From contig CM046456.1 of the NCBI GenBank assembly GCA_025506515.1, forward strand, positions 9,373,708 through 9,437,707: 64,000 nt of DNA. Direction: 5' to 3'. Of this stretch, positions 49,001 to 61,200 are shown in pieces (position 1 is the first letter of the stretch; every line of letters begins with the position of its first letter). The notes beneath the pieces were generated by a model. It was given only the letters and a program-made list of their open reading frames with translations. It searched no databases and was not told where the DNA came from. A program made the translations under genes and the position numbers. The stretch comes from Flaveria trinervia (lineage: Eukaryota > Streptophyta > Magnoliopsida > Asterales > Asteraceae).

Positions 49001-50464
49001 TTCGGATTTCTTTGAATCGCTTCCATCCTATAAAGACCACCACTACACCTACCCATTCCAATCAAGCTCCTCGTCCTCAATCCCTGCATAACAAAGAAAT
49101 CCGGAAAAAAAGTGATAGCATATTGCAAATCTTGGGTTAGTCTACGGACTGACAAAAGTTTACACTTAAAATTTGGGACAAAAAGCACATTTTTCACTCT
49201 AACCCCCCCTTGAAAAGAACCTCCCCATTCCCTTTTACAGGAATGGTTTGGCCATTAGGAATTATGACCGGCAATTCTTTAGCACCCGTCATAAGATTGT
49301 CGAGCAATCCCCGAACATGTGTCATGAATCGGTCGCCCCGGAGTCCATGATCCAATCATCGTTTTTGTCAAAACTACCTGCCATATTCGCCGCTGGAGGG
49401 TTAGTCTTCTTCTCCTTTTGTTCTTATTTCTTCCTGAAAAATTTGAGAAACATGTTATACTATTCATCACTGAGACCTGGAACCGGACTGGATTGTGCCT
49501 CTGCCACAGCTGCCTTCGGTTTAGATTTTTCTTTCTTTTCTTTCCCAAAAAACCAATCCGGGTATCCGATAAGTTTAAAACAACCCTCACGAACATGCCC
49601 GTTTCTCCCGCAAAACATGCACTGCCCCACCTTAGTGCTTGGCTGCACCTTCTCTGTCTTCTGCCACGGCTTCCTTTCGGATTGCGCATCCCGTCTTCCC
49701 TGATGAGCAGCTTGAATGGCTATCGTTTCTGTCGAAGTCTTCTTTCCAGAAGTGATCTTTCTTTGCTGCTCATCCTCAGCCACCAGGTGATAAGCCACAC
49801 CAAGTGTTGGTGTTGGTTTCATAGCAAGAATTTGAGTTCTAATCACTGCAAAATCAGAATTCAACCCCATTAAAAATTCATATAATCTTTCCTTTTCTTT
49901 TAATTCTACCAATTTCTTTCTGACATCGCACGTGCATCCTTCACATTCACACCGAGGCACTGGCAGCATGGTATCTATTTCATCCCACAGTCCTCTCAGT
50001 TTCGTGTAATAAGCCGATACTGTGGATTCTTCTTGACGGGTCATCGTGAGGAATCACTTGATTTCATACGTTCTTGGTGCACTCTCTTTACCAAATCTTT
50101 TGTGCGAATCCTTCCACATCTCTGCAGCCGTGTTCGCGTATTTGACGCTCGTCCGTATCTCCTTCTCCATAGCCGTAGTGAGCCACCCTTTTATCATGGC
50201 GTCACATCTTATCCACTGCATATACTTCTTGTCTGTCTTCTCCGGTTTCTTCACGGATCCATCAACGAACCCGATTTTGTTTTTGGCAAACAAAAAATTG
50301 GTTATTTCCTGAATCCAATCATTGAAGTTATTGTCAGACGGGCTTTCGTTAACCTGCATCTGTTTCGGGTAGTCCGAAGGATGCAGGTAGAAAGGCGAGT
50401 TTACATCGATAAGTTCGACAGCACCACCGCCGCTGGGCGAACTTTCTGCCTTGTCTCCTGCCAT
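46092..50464 (-). pseudogene. Ale/Retrofit-like copia gag-pol with frameshifts and stops
   Basis: Gag starts at 50464 (MAGDKAESSPSGGG) and holds the zinc knuckle CMFCGRNGHVREGC (near 49590-49630). The protease DSG region lies near 49340 and is frameshifted. Integrase follows with VWHRRLGHPS (near 48970), CDSCD, a core with stops, and KTQYEIMFGKRP. RT (47574-46781) has FKARLVAKGFTQMEGVDY, QLDVNNVFLHGDLEEEVY and an intact YVDDVVIVG near 47030-47056, with a frameshift near 47200. RNase H (46655-46092) has SRSSAEAEYRAMA, LFCDNEAARHIANN and LTKPLG, with DADWLGC intact. About eight lesions are visible, most in integrase. RNase H is open from 46655 to its stop at 46092. Confidence 0.9.
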
Positions 50465-50500
50465 CGATTGATAGTTTATCATTTTAATTTTGGTATGCCC

Positions 50501-50512
50501 GCTCCGATACCA
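50501..50512 (-). other. Primer binding site of the Ale/Retrofit-like copia element
   Basis: The minus strand reads TGGTATCGGAGC, one base from the usual TGGTATCAGAGC, directly after the LTR end. Confidence 0.85.
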
Positions 50513-50690
50513 TGAAGAATTTGATGATCAAGAGCTGATTATTAGTTCATTATTCAAAACAAAGAAAAGGCATACATATATAGCCGAAGGCCAAGAGAAA
50601 AGCAAGTAAAAAACCGATTAACAACCTAATGCTACAAATATGTGATAAATGAATAGATAAACATCAGCTCATTTTGATCAATATCCAACA
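50513..50690 (-). repeat. 5' LTR of the Ale/Retrofit-like copia element (178 bp)
   Basis: On the minus strand it begins TGTTGGATATTG (50690) and ends AAATTCTTCA (50513), immediately before the PBS. It is highly similar to 45903-46084, so the insertion is fairly young compared with its neighbours. Confidence 0.9.
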
Positions 50691-50695
50691 GAGGC

Positions 50696-53600
50696 TATTC
50701 TCGTAAGGGAGTCTACCCCCAAATGAAGGGGTGCTCTCTCTTTCAAATATACTTTGCCTGTGTTATTTTAAGAGTAAACTTGTGTGCAACTATAAGAAAT
50801 AGATGTTTGACAGGGTTTAGTCATTGATAGAGGGCAAGAGGAGCGATTGTCTTCTATACGAGATAAAAATTATGTTATAATATTATTTCTCAATCTGGTG
50901 TGTTGATTTTATACATTAGTTGCTTTCTGAATTTACCGAATCTTTTTTGAAGAACTAGCATTTTTAACAGTCTCTAGCCAAGTCAATGCTGAAACATATG
51001 CTACTGTTGTTTCTGATTACATCTTCATTTGTATGCTTAATTTATAATTCCGTTCAATGCGTGCAATTATCTTATTATTGTTGCATACAGTGCACACGTA
51101 TTTATATGGTATTGGCAATTGTTTTGCAGGCTAATATCGAAAATGATGATGACATTACTCATTTGTTGTTACTTGTAGTTGCAGCCTCACTCGAGTGCTT
51201 AGAGCTGGTACTACTTTCTATATTTATTTAGGTTTTTCATTACAACCTTATGTTGTGCTACGATGGTGGTAGCTAATTAACATGGTATTTAATTGTATTT
51301 GATAATAAAATATGTTGTTAATGGGATAGAAAGAGTACCTTGACTTTGAGCAATGTCCATATCAAATTTGTACTTGAAAATTGACATAGATAGTGAATAT
51401 ATATGTAACAAATTTGACATAGATAGTGAATATGAAATATATATTCTTTGGAATTTGGAATTCAGAGAGAACTACTATGTTTTTAAACCAAATGCTATTT
51501 TTGTCAATTTGTTTAAGATATTATAGATTTCATTCTGACAATGATTTCATCTATTTTTTTGTTAGATGTTCTTAAATTTGTTTACTCATTGTCTTCTTAT
51601 ATTGTAATGTTTTTGTTATAACTGCAGACGGATGTTAATAATAAAGGTCTGCATGTTGATAATAAAGTGACGAGACGACAACACGTCCACATGAGAGGTA
51701 TGTAGTGAAGATACCACAGTTCCCTTTAGAATGGATGGTGAACATATCATAGATCAAGATCATGGAAAACTTAGGCCTATGAGATCAAATTGTAAGCCAA
51801 AGCAATTCAACGACTATATAACTTATGCGGTTCATGAAATTTTCACACAACGTAGATTGTTTAACTTACATTTTCATTACACTAGATTGTTTATGGTTTT
51901 ATTTTTAAGTTGTTTATTCTTACCGTTGCGTTGTGGTTGTAATATTATGGTTGGTTATTTACTCTTTAACTATATTAGGTATTTGTACTTTGGTGTTACA
52001 AAGAGCTATTTGTTATAAGTGTACTTCAATATGTGATGACATTATGATGTTGCAGTACTCGGCCACCGAACAAGTATAAAACTAGTTTACTTATTGTTTA
52101 GGTTTGAATCCAATACTTTTTCTTTATGAGGAAAAGCATCTACGAAGTGGGTTAACCCCACTTTGGCAAAAATAGAGTTTAATAAACTACAAATTGTATC
52201 ATTTACTAATATATAAAATTTCATAGTATGTTCTTTATTTTTAATAATTACATACAATGTCCTTTTGTTAAAACATGTGCACACATATTGTCACTTATAC
52301 TAACTCTTATCTAAATATAAGTTAACTCGCTTATATGCCCGCTCACATAAGTGATACTTCTATCATTTGCTCTCGGCGTCTAATATATTAAAAAAAACAA
52401 GATATGGGACGTTGGGTAAGTTAGTGAAACCATTCTCTCATAATATATTCATTTGAATAATCATCAAAATTTTACTTACAACAACCTTCAATAACATTAT
52501 TATTAAAGTAAGAAGTCGAAGTGACAAAGCAATTAAAAAGTCAAAAATTAACAATAAGTCAATAAACACCAAAAATACGTGTAAATACTTTATCAACTAC
52601 TCATACCAACAAATAATTAAAAATCAATAAGAAACACAAATTTGAAGATTACCTGTGATTCTTTGAATTATTTATATAATTGCAAAGCCAGAAAATTAAC
52701 CGTGATTTGCTTATCAATCACACAACAACATAAGCCGGAAACTAAACGAATTACAAATGTAAATTAGGGATATGAATCTTACATCGTATTTTTGTTTGGC
52801 TTCAGGGGGCTTCAATGGTGTGTGAGATGTTATAGGTGGTGGTGAAAATGACCGGTATTAGCTTATCAAAGAGATGGGGATGCTGGATTTAATGGTGTTC
52901 ATCGTAAGAGGGACGCGGATTCACCTACTTGCATAATGGTTTGATATATTTTAATTTTATTTTTCATATAAAGTTATTGAATGTTTTCATTTGTTTAGTA
53001 TATTTGATGTGGAAAGAAAATGACATAAAAATCATCTCATATGAAAGACACATAACTAAGTTAACTATACATTTAGATAAAAGTTAGTGTAAAGGATAAT
53101 AGATATGTAGAAGTTTTAAAAAATGACAACGGATGTACATATTAAAACTAAAGAACATACAATGTAATTTTGTATATGAATATATAACACAATTTGTAAT
53201 TTACTCGCAAAAAATATTAACTAGGAGATGAAAAAGCCGTTCAAAAAAACAAAAATGTGAAAATATATAAAAGTATTAAAAAATAAAAAATGACAGGAGA
53301 TGGAATTCTCTATCTATTATGGGAGGTAATGAATATGAATCAAAAACATAAGTGTAACAAAATTAACCAAAGTTCTTTTGGTTTAACAGTATGGGAGTGT
53401 TGATTTAGGTTTGGATATTCAATGTTTCAGGTTTAAACATAATTTTTAAAAATTTCTTTAATAGTGGTGAGTCTTCTTAATGGTAATCGTAAGTGTGTTA
53501 GGCATGAACATCAAAAATCAATATTGATATAGATAGTTGACGTCTTATCAAGAAGACTCTAATACAGTTTGACAAGCAATCAAATGATTCAATATTATAA

Positions 53601-55942
53601 ATGATAATCAAAGACGGTATTATGGGTTTCAAGAACAATGTTGTTACAGTTAAACTTAATATAAAAACTAGTAATGAATGAAAGCAAACACGAATATTAT
53701 ATTAAATCCTACAATTAAAAGATAAATATAAACTAAAAATATAAATAATTTGAATAAATATTTAAATTTCAAACTCTTTGTGGATACATGCAAGTAGATA
53801 CTCATGCATTAGACTCTTCGAATATTGTGAATAGTTTCAAACGGTCATTCAAAAAGTAACACAAAATTATATTTAAAATAGAATAAATGACACAAATGTT
53901 CCATGTGATTAAATTTGTTAGTCAATAGTTAGTAATGTTAATATTTATAAAGATAACATTTTAAAAGCACTGACCATCCATTTAATTTACTTTTTAAAAT
54001 ATAGTATTATTTTTATTATGATAACAATTTCCCAAAAGTGAAAAAGCTTCAAAATAGATTACTTAAAAGATGTCACCGTTGAATGTGAGATTTGTTGAAA
54101 AAGTATATTCTAGTATGCAAATGAGTCATTGTGGGTCATATACGTATATTTAGATTAGTTGGATTATGGTCTTCATGGGTCATGACATCAAATCACACCT
54201 GTTATTTTGCAATCGAATATCATTCTTTTCTTGAACATTCAACCATGCCATATTTAAGCTTAAACATTTTCTCCTTCTGCCCTCCACAAAAAAAAAAAGA
54301 AAAAAAGAAACACATGAACTTGTTCAACCTTTTATTTAGAAAAGCCAAACATACAACAGAGGTAGGAATAGGTTGGTGACCTTTTTTTTCCAAAATAGAA
54401 AAGCAAAGACTCAATATAGTTAGGAATTAGGATTTATCAACCTTTTATTAATAATCTTGAGTGTTTTCACCAATGTGAGCATAATACATGAATACTCAAG
54501 AACAAACTATTAAATTTTGACATTCAGATGGTTGGATATGAAATATCAAGCTTTTATTGCCAAAGAAAAACATATTTAAAGCTAAATTCAAATCAGCAAA
54601 CAGATTATCTAAACCAAGTCCAAGTACAACATCCATGATACCCACTGCTAGTCATTTGGTCATGAACATTAATGCATTTTATATACATGCTAGCAGATGT
54701 GGAAAGTGTTTACTTTTAGCTCTTTATGTAAATTCAGTGTTTTGGAGATTCTTTAACTTATTGTGCAAACACCAAAATACCAAAATGTACCCAAGTACCT
54801 TCGTTCGAGATGCCAAAATTCATCTTAGTTATTTGATCCGCTTGAAGAACTTGATTCCTCGTTGATGGCAGATGGGAAGGAAGGCAAATTTACTCCTCAT
54901 TGTCTTCCAAACTACAAACATAACAAATACCGTAAACTTACAAACCAAACTTTCAAGAAGGAAGGAAAAAGAAAGGAACAAAACCTAAGCATTATGAGAT
55001 AGCAAAAGCCTAAACCAAAATTAAACCCTAGAAACTGAAATGGCCAGGAAAATCAAATAAATCCAATCAATCACAATGTTAATCTACCATAGTAATTGAC
55101 GGTGGCTCCTAACATAACAGGCTATGTAAATAAAAACCTGAATTACTTCCATGAAGAAGTAAACATCTTTGGCATAAATATCATCGGTACACATTGCAAT
55201 CATGTCTTCAGCAAAGGTGTGATTAATCACATAGGCTCAAGTTTTCATATCAAGACTCCAATCCTAAAATCCTAAAATCATTAAGCAAATAATATTAAAG
55301 TATATAGCAATCAATAGAAAAAACCAAACTTAAAAAATCAACACAAAGAAACTACATATCCGATTCAATCAAAATAACTAAATTGGGTTAAACGAATAAA
55401 ACAACATAACTAATCGATCAATAACCTTTTTTTTCAAACTGGAAGAGCAATTTGTATCAGTAAGATGTTATCAAGATGAATTGATGTTTGATGAACACTT
55501 GGATCATCAAATTCACGTTTTTTTCTTTTTGGTTGAGGCGACTTATAAACAAAGACCCGGATTGAAGTAAACATTCTTGGTGTAAAGCTCAGTAGACGGA
55601 TTCCTGATAGCCTAAAGTCTTTGCGTCATCATCACATCAGAGTGATGTAGTCGGAAACAAAGAGCTTTTTAATTGAACCAGTTGATTCACGAGAATACCA
55701 GAAACAATTATTCTAACTAACAAACACTGTGATAGAGAGGAAAATAGATTTTTTTTAAAACTTCAATAATATTTCATCCATCCCAAAAACTGGGCCAAAC
55801 ATAAAGTCCAACAAAATGTAAAAATAAGACAAAAATTAAAATAACTCATAAAATAAACCGTTTTTAGGCCGAAACGATGACCCAAACCGCCAACGGTCGT
55901 TTTGGCTAGTCCCGGGCCCAAAACGGAGACTTTTAGCCCAAG
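50696..55942. other. AT-rich intergenic sequence, no intact gene
   Basis: I see no gene I can support in this 5.2-kb stretch. Short open frames (for example 54131-54379 and 54557-54865) lack motifs. Possible coding remnants lie at 51131-51830 and are listed separately. The rest is simple AT-rich DNA with poly-A runs, for example near 54288-54308. Confidence 0.55.
51131..51830 (+). other. Possible coding remnants between splice-like signals
   Basis: After TTGTTTTGCAG (51120-51130) an open piece reads ANIENDDDITHLLLLVVAAS. A second piece follows AACTGCAG near 51621-51628 (TDVNNKGLHVDNKVTRRQHV). A third at 51731 reads MDGEHIIDQDHGKLRPMRSN, then KPKQFNDYITYAV. The third resembles the linker before RT in copia polyproteins; the first recalls N-termini of plant PIF/HARBI1-like proteins. 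None is long enough for a firm call. Confidence 0.25.
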
Positions 55943-56145
55943 TTATGACCATTTCAGTGAAGTCCCTTTTGATAAACGATCTTGGTCCTCCAAAAACGCT
56001 AAAGCTTGCTCATCCACACTTGGACCCATATCGTTCCCTCCTGGGTAGACAAAATTCATCCTAGAATTCCCAACAGCCTCATCATCAAAAGAATCACCAT
56101 GATATGGTAACAAATGTTTCACATTAAACACATCAGAACACTAAA
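55943..56145 (-). pseudogene. Ty3/gypsy pol C-terminal remnant
   Basis: About 62 open codons read DVFNVKHLLPYHGDS, then NSRMNFVYPGGND, EQALAFLEDQDRL and a stop at 55943. This is the typical tail of plant gypsy polyproteins after the integrase. Sequence upstream (higher coordinates) is not pol but an LTR-like stretch starting about 56147, so the rest of the gene was displaced by insertion or deletion. Confidence 0.7.
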
Positions 56146-56146
56146 T

Positions 56147-57413
56147 ATTAACACCCGGATATTTTCTTTGAAGACGACGAAAGAAGAAAAAGAAATAAAG
56201 TCCAAAGTCGGGGGGACCAAACTCGCCAAAATGGGAGAAAGATTGGATAAGTGGGAAAATAAGAGGGGAGGGCAGCCCACACCCTCCTCACACTTGCAAA
56301 ATTCTGCCCAAAGAGAAAAGAGAAGGAGAAAAGAGAGAAAAATTGAGAAAAAGCTTGGTTCGAGTGGATTCAAGCTTGAAAATCAAAGTGTAGCGGGTCT
56401 AATCGAAGCTCTACTCGACGGTGTTGTTTGTGTGAGTTCTAGGACCCCTCTTTTACCCGTTTTCAACTGATTTGGGGCTAGAACACATAGTGAAAACCCT
56501 TTTTTCAAATGTGTGTGTTTGACCCGTGTGTATATGTTTATGTGTGATGCGAGTGATGTATGATTTCAGGCTTGTGTGTGCTTGAATGGTGTTATGGTAT
56601 GCATTCCTAAGGTTTAGAATGGTTGATTTAGGCTTAGAATGGGTTTGAAAGGGTTTAGAGGCCTAAAATCCCAGATTGGGTTCGGGATGAACTGCATTCT
56701 GCATTAGCTAGGGCTAGGCGACCGAATGGAGGCCATACGGCCGAAAGGGGTGCAACCGAGGTTCATTCGCATGAGAGTCGTGCGACTGGAGTCCATACGC
56801 TTGTGTGTCGTACGACTAAGGGCCATTCGCATGGGAGTCATGCGACTGAGGGTCCATTCACCTAGGTGTCCATCCGCATTAGTTCATTCGCACAAGGTGT
56901 TCATCTGCATTTATGCTCAATCGCACAAGTGTTCATCCACATTGGTTCCATTCCATGGGACTCATCCGCATTGTGTTCATCCGCATTAGGTCCATTCGTA
57001 GGGGTGTTCATTCGCATAGGTGTTCATCCGCATTGGTCCATTCGCATGATGTTCCGTCGCATGGAGGCCTACGACTGAAGGGTGCCCATACGCCCAAGTA
57101 GGGCTTGTGTACCCAAGGAAAACGTAGTTTCATTACTGACTTTTGGGGGAAAGTGCAGATGTAAGTTTTGGCGTGGAAGTTTCCCGTAAGTTCATGTAAG
57201 ATGTCTGTTGGGGCCTTAGAGGTTATGTTGGGCATGATGATGATGATAATGATGTATGATTATGCATGATGTATGTTATGTATGTATGATGATGATGACT
57301 ATGTATGATGATGTTCCTTATTATTATGTATGATTATATTTTCCCTTGGCGTTACGTGGAATGTTAATGAATGAAATGAAAGTATTACGTAACGTAAAGT
57401 GAAAGATAATGAA
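56147..57413 (+). repeat. Partial gypsy LTR, interrupted by Sirevirus copy 2
   Basis: TAACACCCGGATATTTTC at about 56150 resembles the start TGTAACACCCGG of the gypsy 2 LTR, but in plus orientation and with a degraded first TG. Further on it has a CGCAT-type repeat array, a GATGATG-rich stretch and GCGTTACGTGGAATG, comparable to the gypsy 2 LTR. It ends abruptly at 57413, where the Sirevirus LTR begins, so its other part should lie beyond the window. ATGAA (57409-57413) would be one target duplicate of that insertion. Confidence 0.6.
56755..57065. repeat. CATTCGCATN / CATCCGCATT repeat array
   Basis: GTTCATCCGCATT, GTCCATTCGCAT and variants recur about every 15-25 bases, roughly 17 times. The organisation matches the GGCGCATG arrays of the gypsy 2 LTRs, with CGCAT shared by both, though spacer words differ. 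Confidence 0.8.
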
Positions 57414-58212
57414 TGCAGGATTGTTGAAGGGTTATAGTTACAACACAACAACACAAAGAGGAGATTAACTAAACTTTAATCAAATAGTAAACTGGATTAA
57501 CCAAGATAACATACTAAGAACACAAGTAATGCAAGAGACAGAACACAAAGAACACAAGTATTTGGTTTTCAAGAATGCAGTATATTGCCTTCTCTATGTT
57601 CAATTACAAGTGTTATAAAAGCATATTAGAAAGATACAATAACATGAGATACTTATACTACATCCTACAGCCAGCTATACTTTGAAAGCCAGCTGGATAC
57701 AATTAACTAGACACAAACAAAATCAATTGTAGAGTCAAAAGACAGATTGCCTTTTGACTTGTGACTATGACATGCCATAGCTCACATCCTTATCCATTAC
57801 AAAAAGGATAAAGTACATAAAGTAGAAAGTTACGGACTCAAGACCTCAATGTACAGTTACCAAAAGCATGAACCTTTTCACTAACTCATGTAAGTTGGTG
57901 ACTTGTAGAGGTGCAGCGGAAGGGTGTCCAGCTTTATGGAACAGTATATAAGATAAAGCATGTTACTAATAGTATTCGAAAGAAATCTGTCTTCATGAGT
58001 TGAAGATTCGAAAGACTTTGTCTCTGAGGCTTCGGAAGACTACATGTTTGGCTTCGGAAGATATTGGTCTTGGCTTCGGAAGATTTCACACTTAGAGTGA
58101 TTTTCTGTTTCATGTGTGAAACTTCCTAAGCTTCTTCTTTAATGCACTTGTGCAGCATGCAGGAATGACTTAAGATGTTTAGGTTGCATCAGCCTCTTCA
58201 TTAATCTCTACA
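57414..58212 (-). repeat. 3' LTR of Sirevirus copy 2 (799 bp)
   Basis: On the minus strand it starts TGTAGAGATT (58212) and ends AATCCTGCA (57414). It aligns through its length with the copy 1 LTR. It has fewer intact CTTCSGAAG motifs (clear ones near 58029, 58053 and 58075), and some are decayed, such as ATTCGAAAG. Confidence 0.85.
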
Positions 58213-58253
58213 AACTCCCCCTAGGCTGATGCTACCAAAACACTTTGAAGACT

Positions 58254-61200
58254 TTAGATATTAACAGTCCTCATTAGGATGATCACCATTCCTTTCTTCA
58301 TAAGATGATTAGGATCCTTCAGGCTGTCAAAGTGTCTTCTCATGTCAAAGAGGTCATGCAGAGGCAACTGAAACATATCTTGCCATGTATAAATGTCTTC
58401 AATGCCTTGATCTCTAATAACATGCCATCTTCCTAGATTTGTGGTATATGTCCAAGACAAGATGGGTCTTCCTATTGCTAGAGGAGCTATTTGAATTGGA
58501 GTTGGTGTAGCTTCCTCTGGCTGCACATCCTCAGGCTGTTCTGATTCATCCTAAGGTTTTGAAGAGGGTGCAGGCTTCTTCTTCTTCTTCTTCTTAGGCT
58601 TTGGTCTAGAAGCCATCCTCTTCATTCTCTTTCCAAATTTTAACTGAGAAGACTGGCCTGCAGTACCAGATTGATCTTTGTTGTCTCTCTCAGTTGGGAC
58701 TTCCTCTCTGTCAGGTTCAGAAGGAGAGGGAGGTTGACCCTGCTGTGGATCAGAAGATGAAGCTTGTTGAGTTTCAGCAGGAGGTCGAGGTTGTGTTGTC
58801 TCTGGTTGTTCAACCTTAACCTCCACTTCAGGTGGGGCTTGACTTGGAGTGGAGTGTAAGTCAATGAGCTCTCCACTTTTGATCTTCTGCTTGATCACCC
58901 TAATATGCTCATCCATAGTGGATAGAGACATGGGGCCAAGTCTCCTTCCGGAGAATCCATATAGCTTCAAGAAGCTCATCATCCTCTGCCTATCAGCAGA
59001 CTTCTTCATGCTCTTTTGGATGATGACTCTTGATTTTGCAGCTTCTTCCCTTAGCTTCTTCTTAGTTGTCTTTCTGTCCTTGACTAACTCAAGCTCAAGT
59101 TGTTTTTGTAGGATTCTATGTGCCCAAGACACTTAGAATATTGATGTGATTAGTACGTTATGATCCAAGTCGGGTTATACCCAAATAACAAGCTTTGCAA
59201 ACACAAACAATTATTTAATTGACGATATGATCATGCAATTAAATAAGCACACCATATTTAGAAAAATAGGTTTTCTAATTAAATTGCATATGAGATGGAA
59301 CAACTTATTAGGATATTTTGTTCAAGAATATTATTTGTAATGTTATCTAAGTAGATTAGATAACATCAAATAACAAAAGGGTGTATAACTTATATAATTA
59401 AATGGTTAATTATATAAATTATTTAGTGACTTGTTGTATATTGTGTGTGTGCATGTTTAAGAGGGAAACCCTCTTTTTTAAAAGAGGGTTCGGCCACCCA
59501 AGCAAGGGATTGCCCCCCCTTTTTCCTTGAAAACACACACACACATAACTTGTCTTACACCCAAAAGATTAACCTCTCATAAGACATGCAATAAACCCCA
59601 AGATCAAGAACTCTTTCTCTCTCTCTCTACAACTTTCGAAAAGCAGCAGAAAGAAAGATTAATTTCGGGTTTTTAGGTGTGTTTTGGTGTTGAATCTCCC
59701 TAACAAGAGGTGCTTGCAAGGAGGCTTGGGGTATACTAGCTTGAGGGCTCCTCTTCTTGGAGTCTTGGCCGATTTTGGCATCTCCATCTTCATCAAATCC
59801 ACGGTTTTGGCAGCCCTTTTTGAAGCATTGTCTTGAGCTGCTGAAAAGGTAGTTATGGCAGCTTGTTAATGGCTGTCCATTATGTTTGTTTTTGTGTTCA
59901 TAGCTTGCTTATTCACATATTTAGATCCTTTGATTTTGGGTTTGCTTTATTCTATTATATGGTCACCTAAACAACATAATTTTTAGCTTATAAGTAAATT
60001 ATTATAATGTTGTTATTCCACTGCGTTTTTCAGAAAGTTTAATGGATTAAACTAAGTTTTATGTTCTTGCAAACCCATCAGTGTTAAGTACTCAAACTCA
60101 ACATAGTCATAGGACAAAGGAAGGAGTGCATCTGCCTGATAGAAGCCTGTGGCACTCAGGTAATTGATCATCTTAATCCTTTCTTCTTCTTTGTCTACCT
60201 GAGGTTCTTGGTGAACCACATCTTCTTGTGCAGGACTTTTCTGAACTGGGGAGAGGGTAGGCATATCCTTGTATAGTCTTTTTCTTCTTCTCTCTTCTTT
60301 GACTTGCACTAGGAGTTCTGCATCTTCTGCCTCCTTCTTCTCCCTTGACCTTTCTAGGTCAACCAGTTCATTTAGCTCATCTAAGGGGAGAGAAATGACA
60401 TTGTCTATGTCATAGTTCCTAATCTGCAAATAGTTATCCTGACTGCCCTTAACTCATCATTCTGAGTATCTGGTCTGGGGGCAGCCCTGATAGTAGACTC
60501 CATGAGTCTTGAAGACTCAGTAGATGAACTTTCTCCCCTTAGCCTCCTTTTCCTCTCTCTCTCTCTCCTCCTCCTCCTCAATCTCCTCAGATGTCATCTT
60601 TCTTTTCCCTTTGTCACTCACAGACCTTTGTGACTCAGGGTGGAGAGAGCTTTAGCCTTCATTGCTTGTTGCAGCATCTGAGCTCAGGCTAGAGAGAGGT
60701 TGAGAAGCACCTTCACCAGCAAGTGTCTCAGAAGGAATGTGGATCTCTACATCAGTTGGAGATAATAAGACAAGGCTCTCAGGTTCTGTCACTGGGCCTT
60801 CAGTCGATGTTTCCCCTATGAAACTAATCTTAGGGTCTGCCTCAACATCTAGTTGACCGATGATATTACCTGATTGCCTAAGTCTCCTTCTTAAGCTGAA
60901 CTCTGCAGTGATCCTGTCTTGGATTCTTTTAGCCAGTCTGTCAACTTTTCTTGATTGGCTTTGGGTTGACAAGTGGAATGTTGACTAGATCCAGACCTTC
61001 ATAGTAGTCCAAGGTCTGAAAATTGAAGACTTCTTGCTGTCCTTGAACTCTTATGATGATTAGGGCCTTCCTGTTGTTGTCATACCTCCACCCAATGATG
61101 TGATTTGAAGATGGTGAAGGTGACATAGCCCTTGGTATCCCATCCTCAAACAGACTCTGTATGAAGGAGTTTGTGTAGTCCACATCAATGTGAACTAGAG

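Larger units (their letters stand above)
45903..50690 (-). mobile_element. Ty1/copia element (Ale/Retrofit-like), complete ends, 4788 bp
   Basis: Two short LTRs (182 and 178 bases) flank gag, protease, integrase, RT and RNase H in copia order on the minus strand. The flanks GAGGT (45898-45902) and GAGGC (50691-50695) are a near-perfect 5-base target duplicate. Small size, very short LTRs and a MAGDK-type gag start fit the Ale/Retrofit group; the lineage is inference. It is the same kind of element as the older fragment at 21685-22828. Confidence 0.9.

Noticed and set aside
54131..54865. Open frames of 82 and 102 codons
   Set aside because: No recognisable domain; one crosses a poly-A tract; probably fortuitous.
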